From NCBI GenBank assembly GCA_030447045.1, contig JAUJMB010000115.1, positions 1 through 5,383 on the forward strand: a DNA stretch of 5,383 nucleotides. Direction: 5' to 3'. A model generated the notes under the pieces. It was given only the letters and a program-made list of their open reading frames with translations, did no database searches and was not told the DNA's origin. This document shows, piece after piece, positions 5,310 to 5,383 of this stretch. Position numbers and translations under genes: made by a program. How positions within the stretch are numbered: the first letter of the stretch is position 1; each line of letters starts with the position of its first letter. Source of the stretch: Rubrobacteraceae bacterium (lineage in GTDB: Bacteria; Actinomycetota; Rubrobacteria; Rubrobacterales; Rubrobacteraceae).

Positions 5310-5340
5310 CGGGCCGGCGGGGATGCTGACCGCCGGCCCG
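5310..5340 (+). terminator. strong hairpin after the propeller gene, probable terminator
   Basis: An 11-bp perfect stem (CGGGCCGGCGG at 5310-5320 with CCGCCGGCCCG at 5330-5340) encloses a 9-base loop. It begins 29 bases after the stop codon. No T-run follows, as is common for terminators in GC-rich actinobacteria. The remaining bases to the window end hold nothing I can identify. Confidence 0.65.
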
Positions 5341-5383
5341 CCTCCGAGAAGCGGGACGCCCGGGAACCGGGGACGAGCTGTGA

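Noticed and set aside
5380..5383. GTG with a GGGGA upstream as start of a next gene
   Set aside because: Only one codon is inside the window, too little to support a call.

Overview
The window looks like an ordinary chromosomal stretch of a high-GC actinobacterium. Arg AGG and Ile ATA codons are used freely inside otherwise GC-rich genes. Together with a secreted TolB-like propeller, an SPW-type membrane protein and a luciferase-like oxidoreductase, this fits the Rubrobacter lineage. That taxonomic reading is inference from codon use and gene style; no rRNA or other marker is present.

Layout. The window opens inside a luciferase-like (LLM) flavin-dependent oxidoreductase on the + strand (1-960; its start lies upstream). 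It converges on a small P-loop kinase on the - strand (1017-1469) that resembles the 5'-kinase half of T4 polynucleotide kinase. About 120 bp of divergent promoter region follows, then an alpha/beta hydrolase on + (1589-2341). A 239-bp gap holds a short direct repeat and a compound hairpin. It leads to a small membrane protein with an SPW motif (2581-2937, +), which converges within 10 bp on a second alpha/beta hydrolase on - (2948-3748). The largest gap (3749-4038, 290 bp) separates this hydrolase from a divergently transcribed secreted beta-propeller protein (4039-5280, +). That gap carries three perfect palindromes and two compound hairpins. A strong hairpin follows the propeller gene, and the last ~40 bases show nothing.

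How the genes fit together. Orientation alternates almost gene by gene, so there is no multi-gene operon and no pathway can be read from the neighbourhood. The two hydrolases share the superfamily fold but have different nucleophile elbows (GNSMG and GHSMG) and are not a tandem duplication. The protein-coding content gives no sign of a new defence, mobile or biosynthetic system. The most unusual material is non-coding: the palindrome cluster at 3768-3840, the structured leader of the propeller gene, and a shared GGGCTATC(A/T)T promoter-like box at two genes, one of which is probably leaderless.
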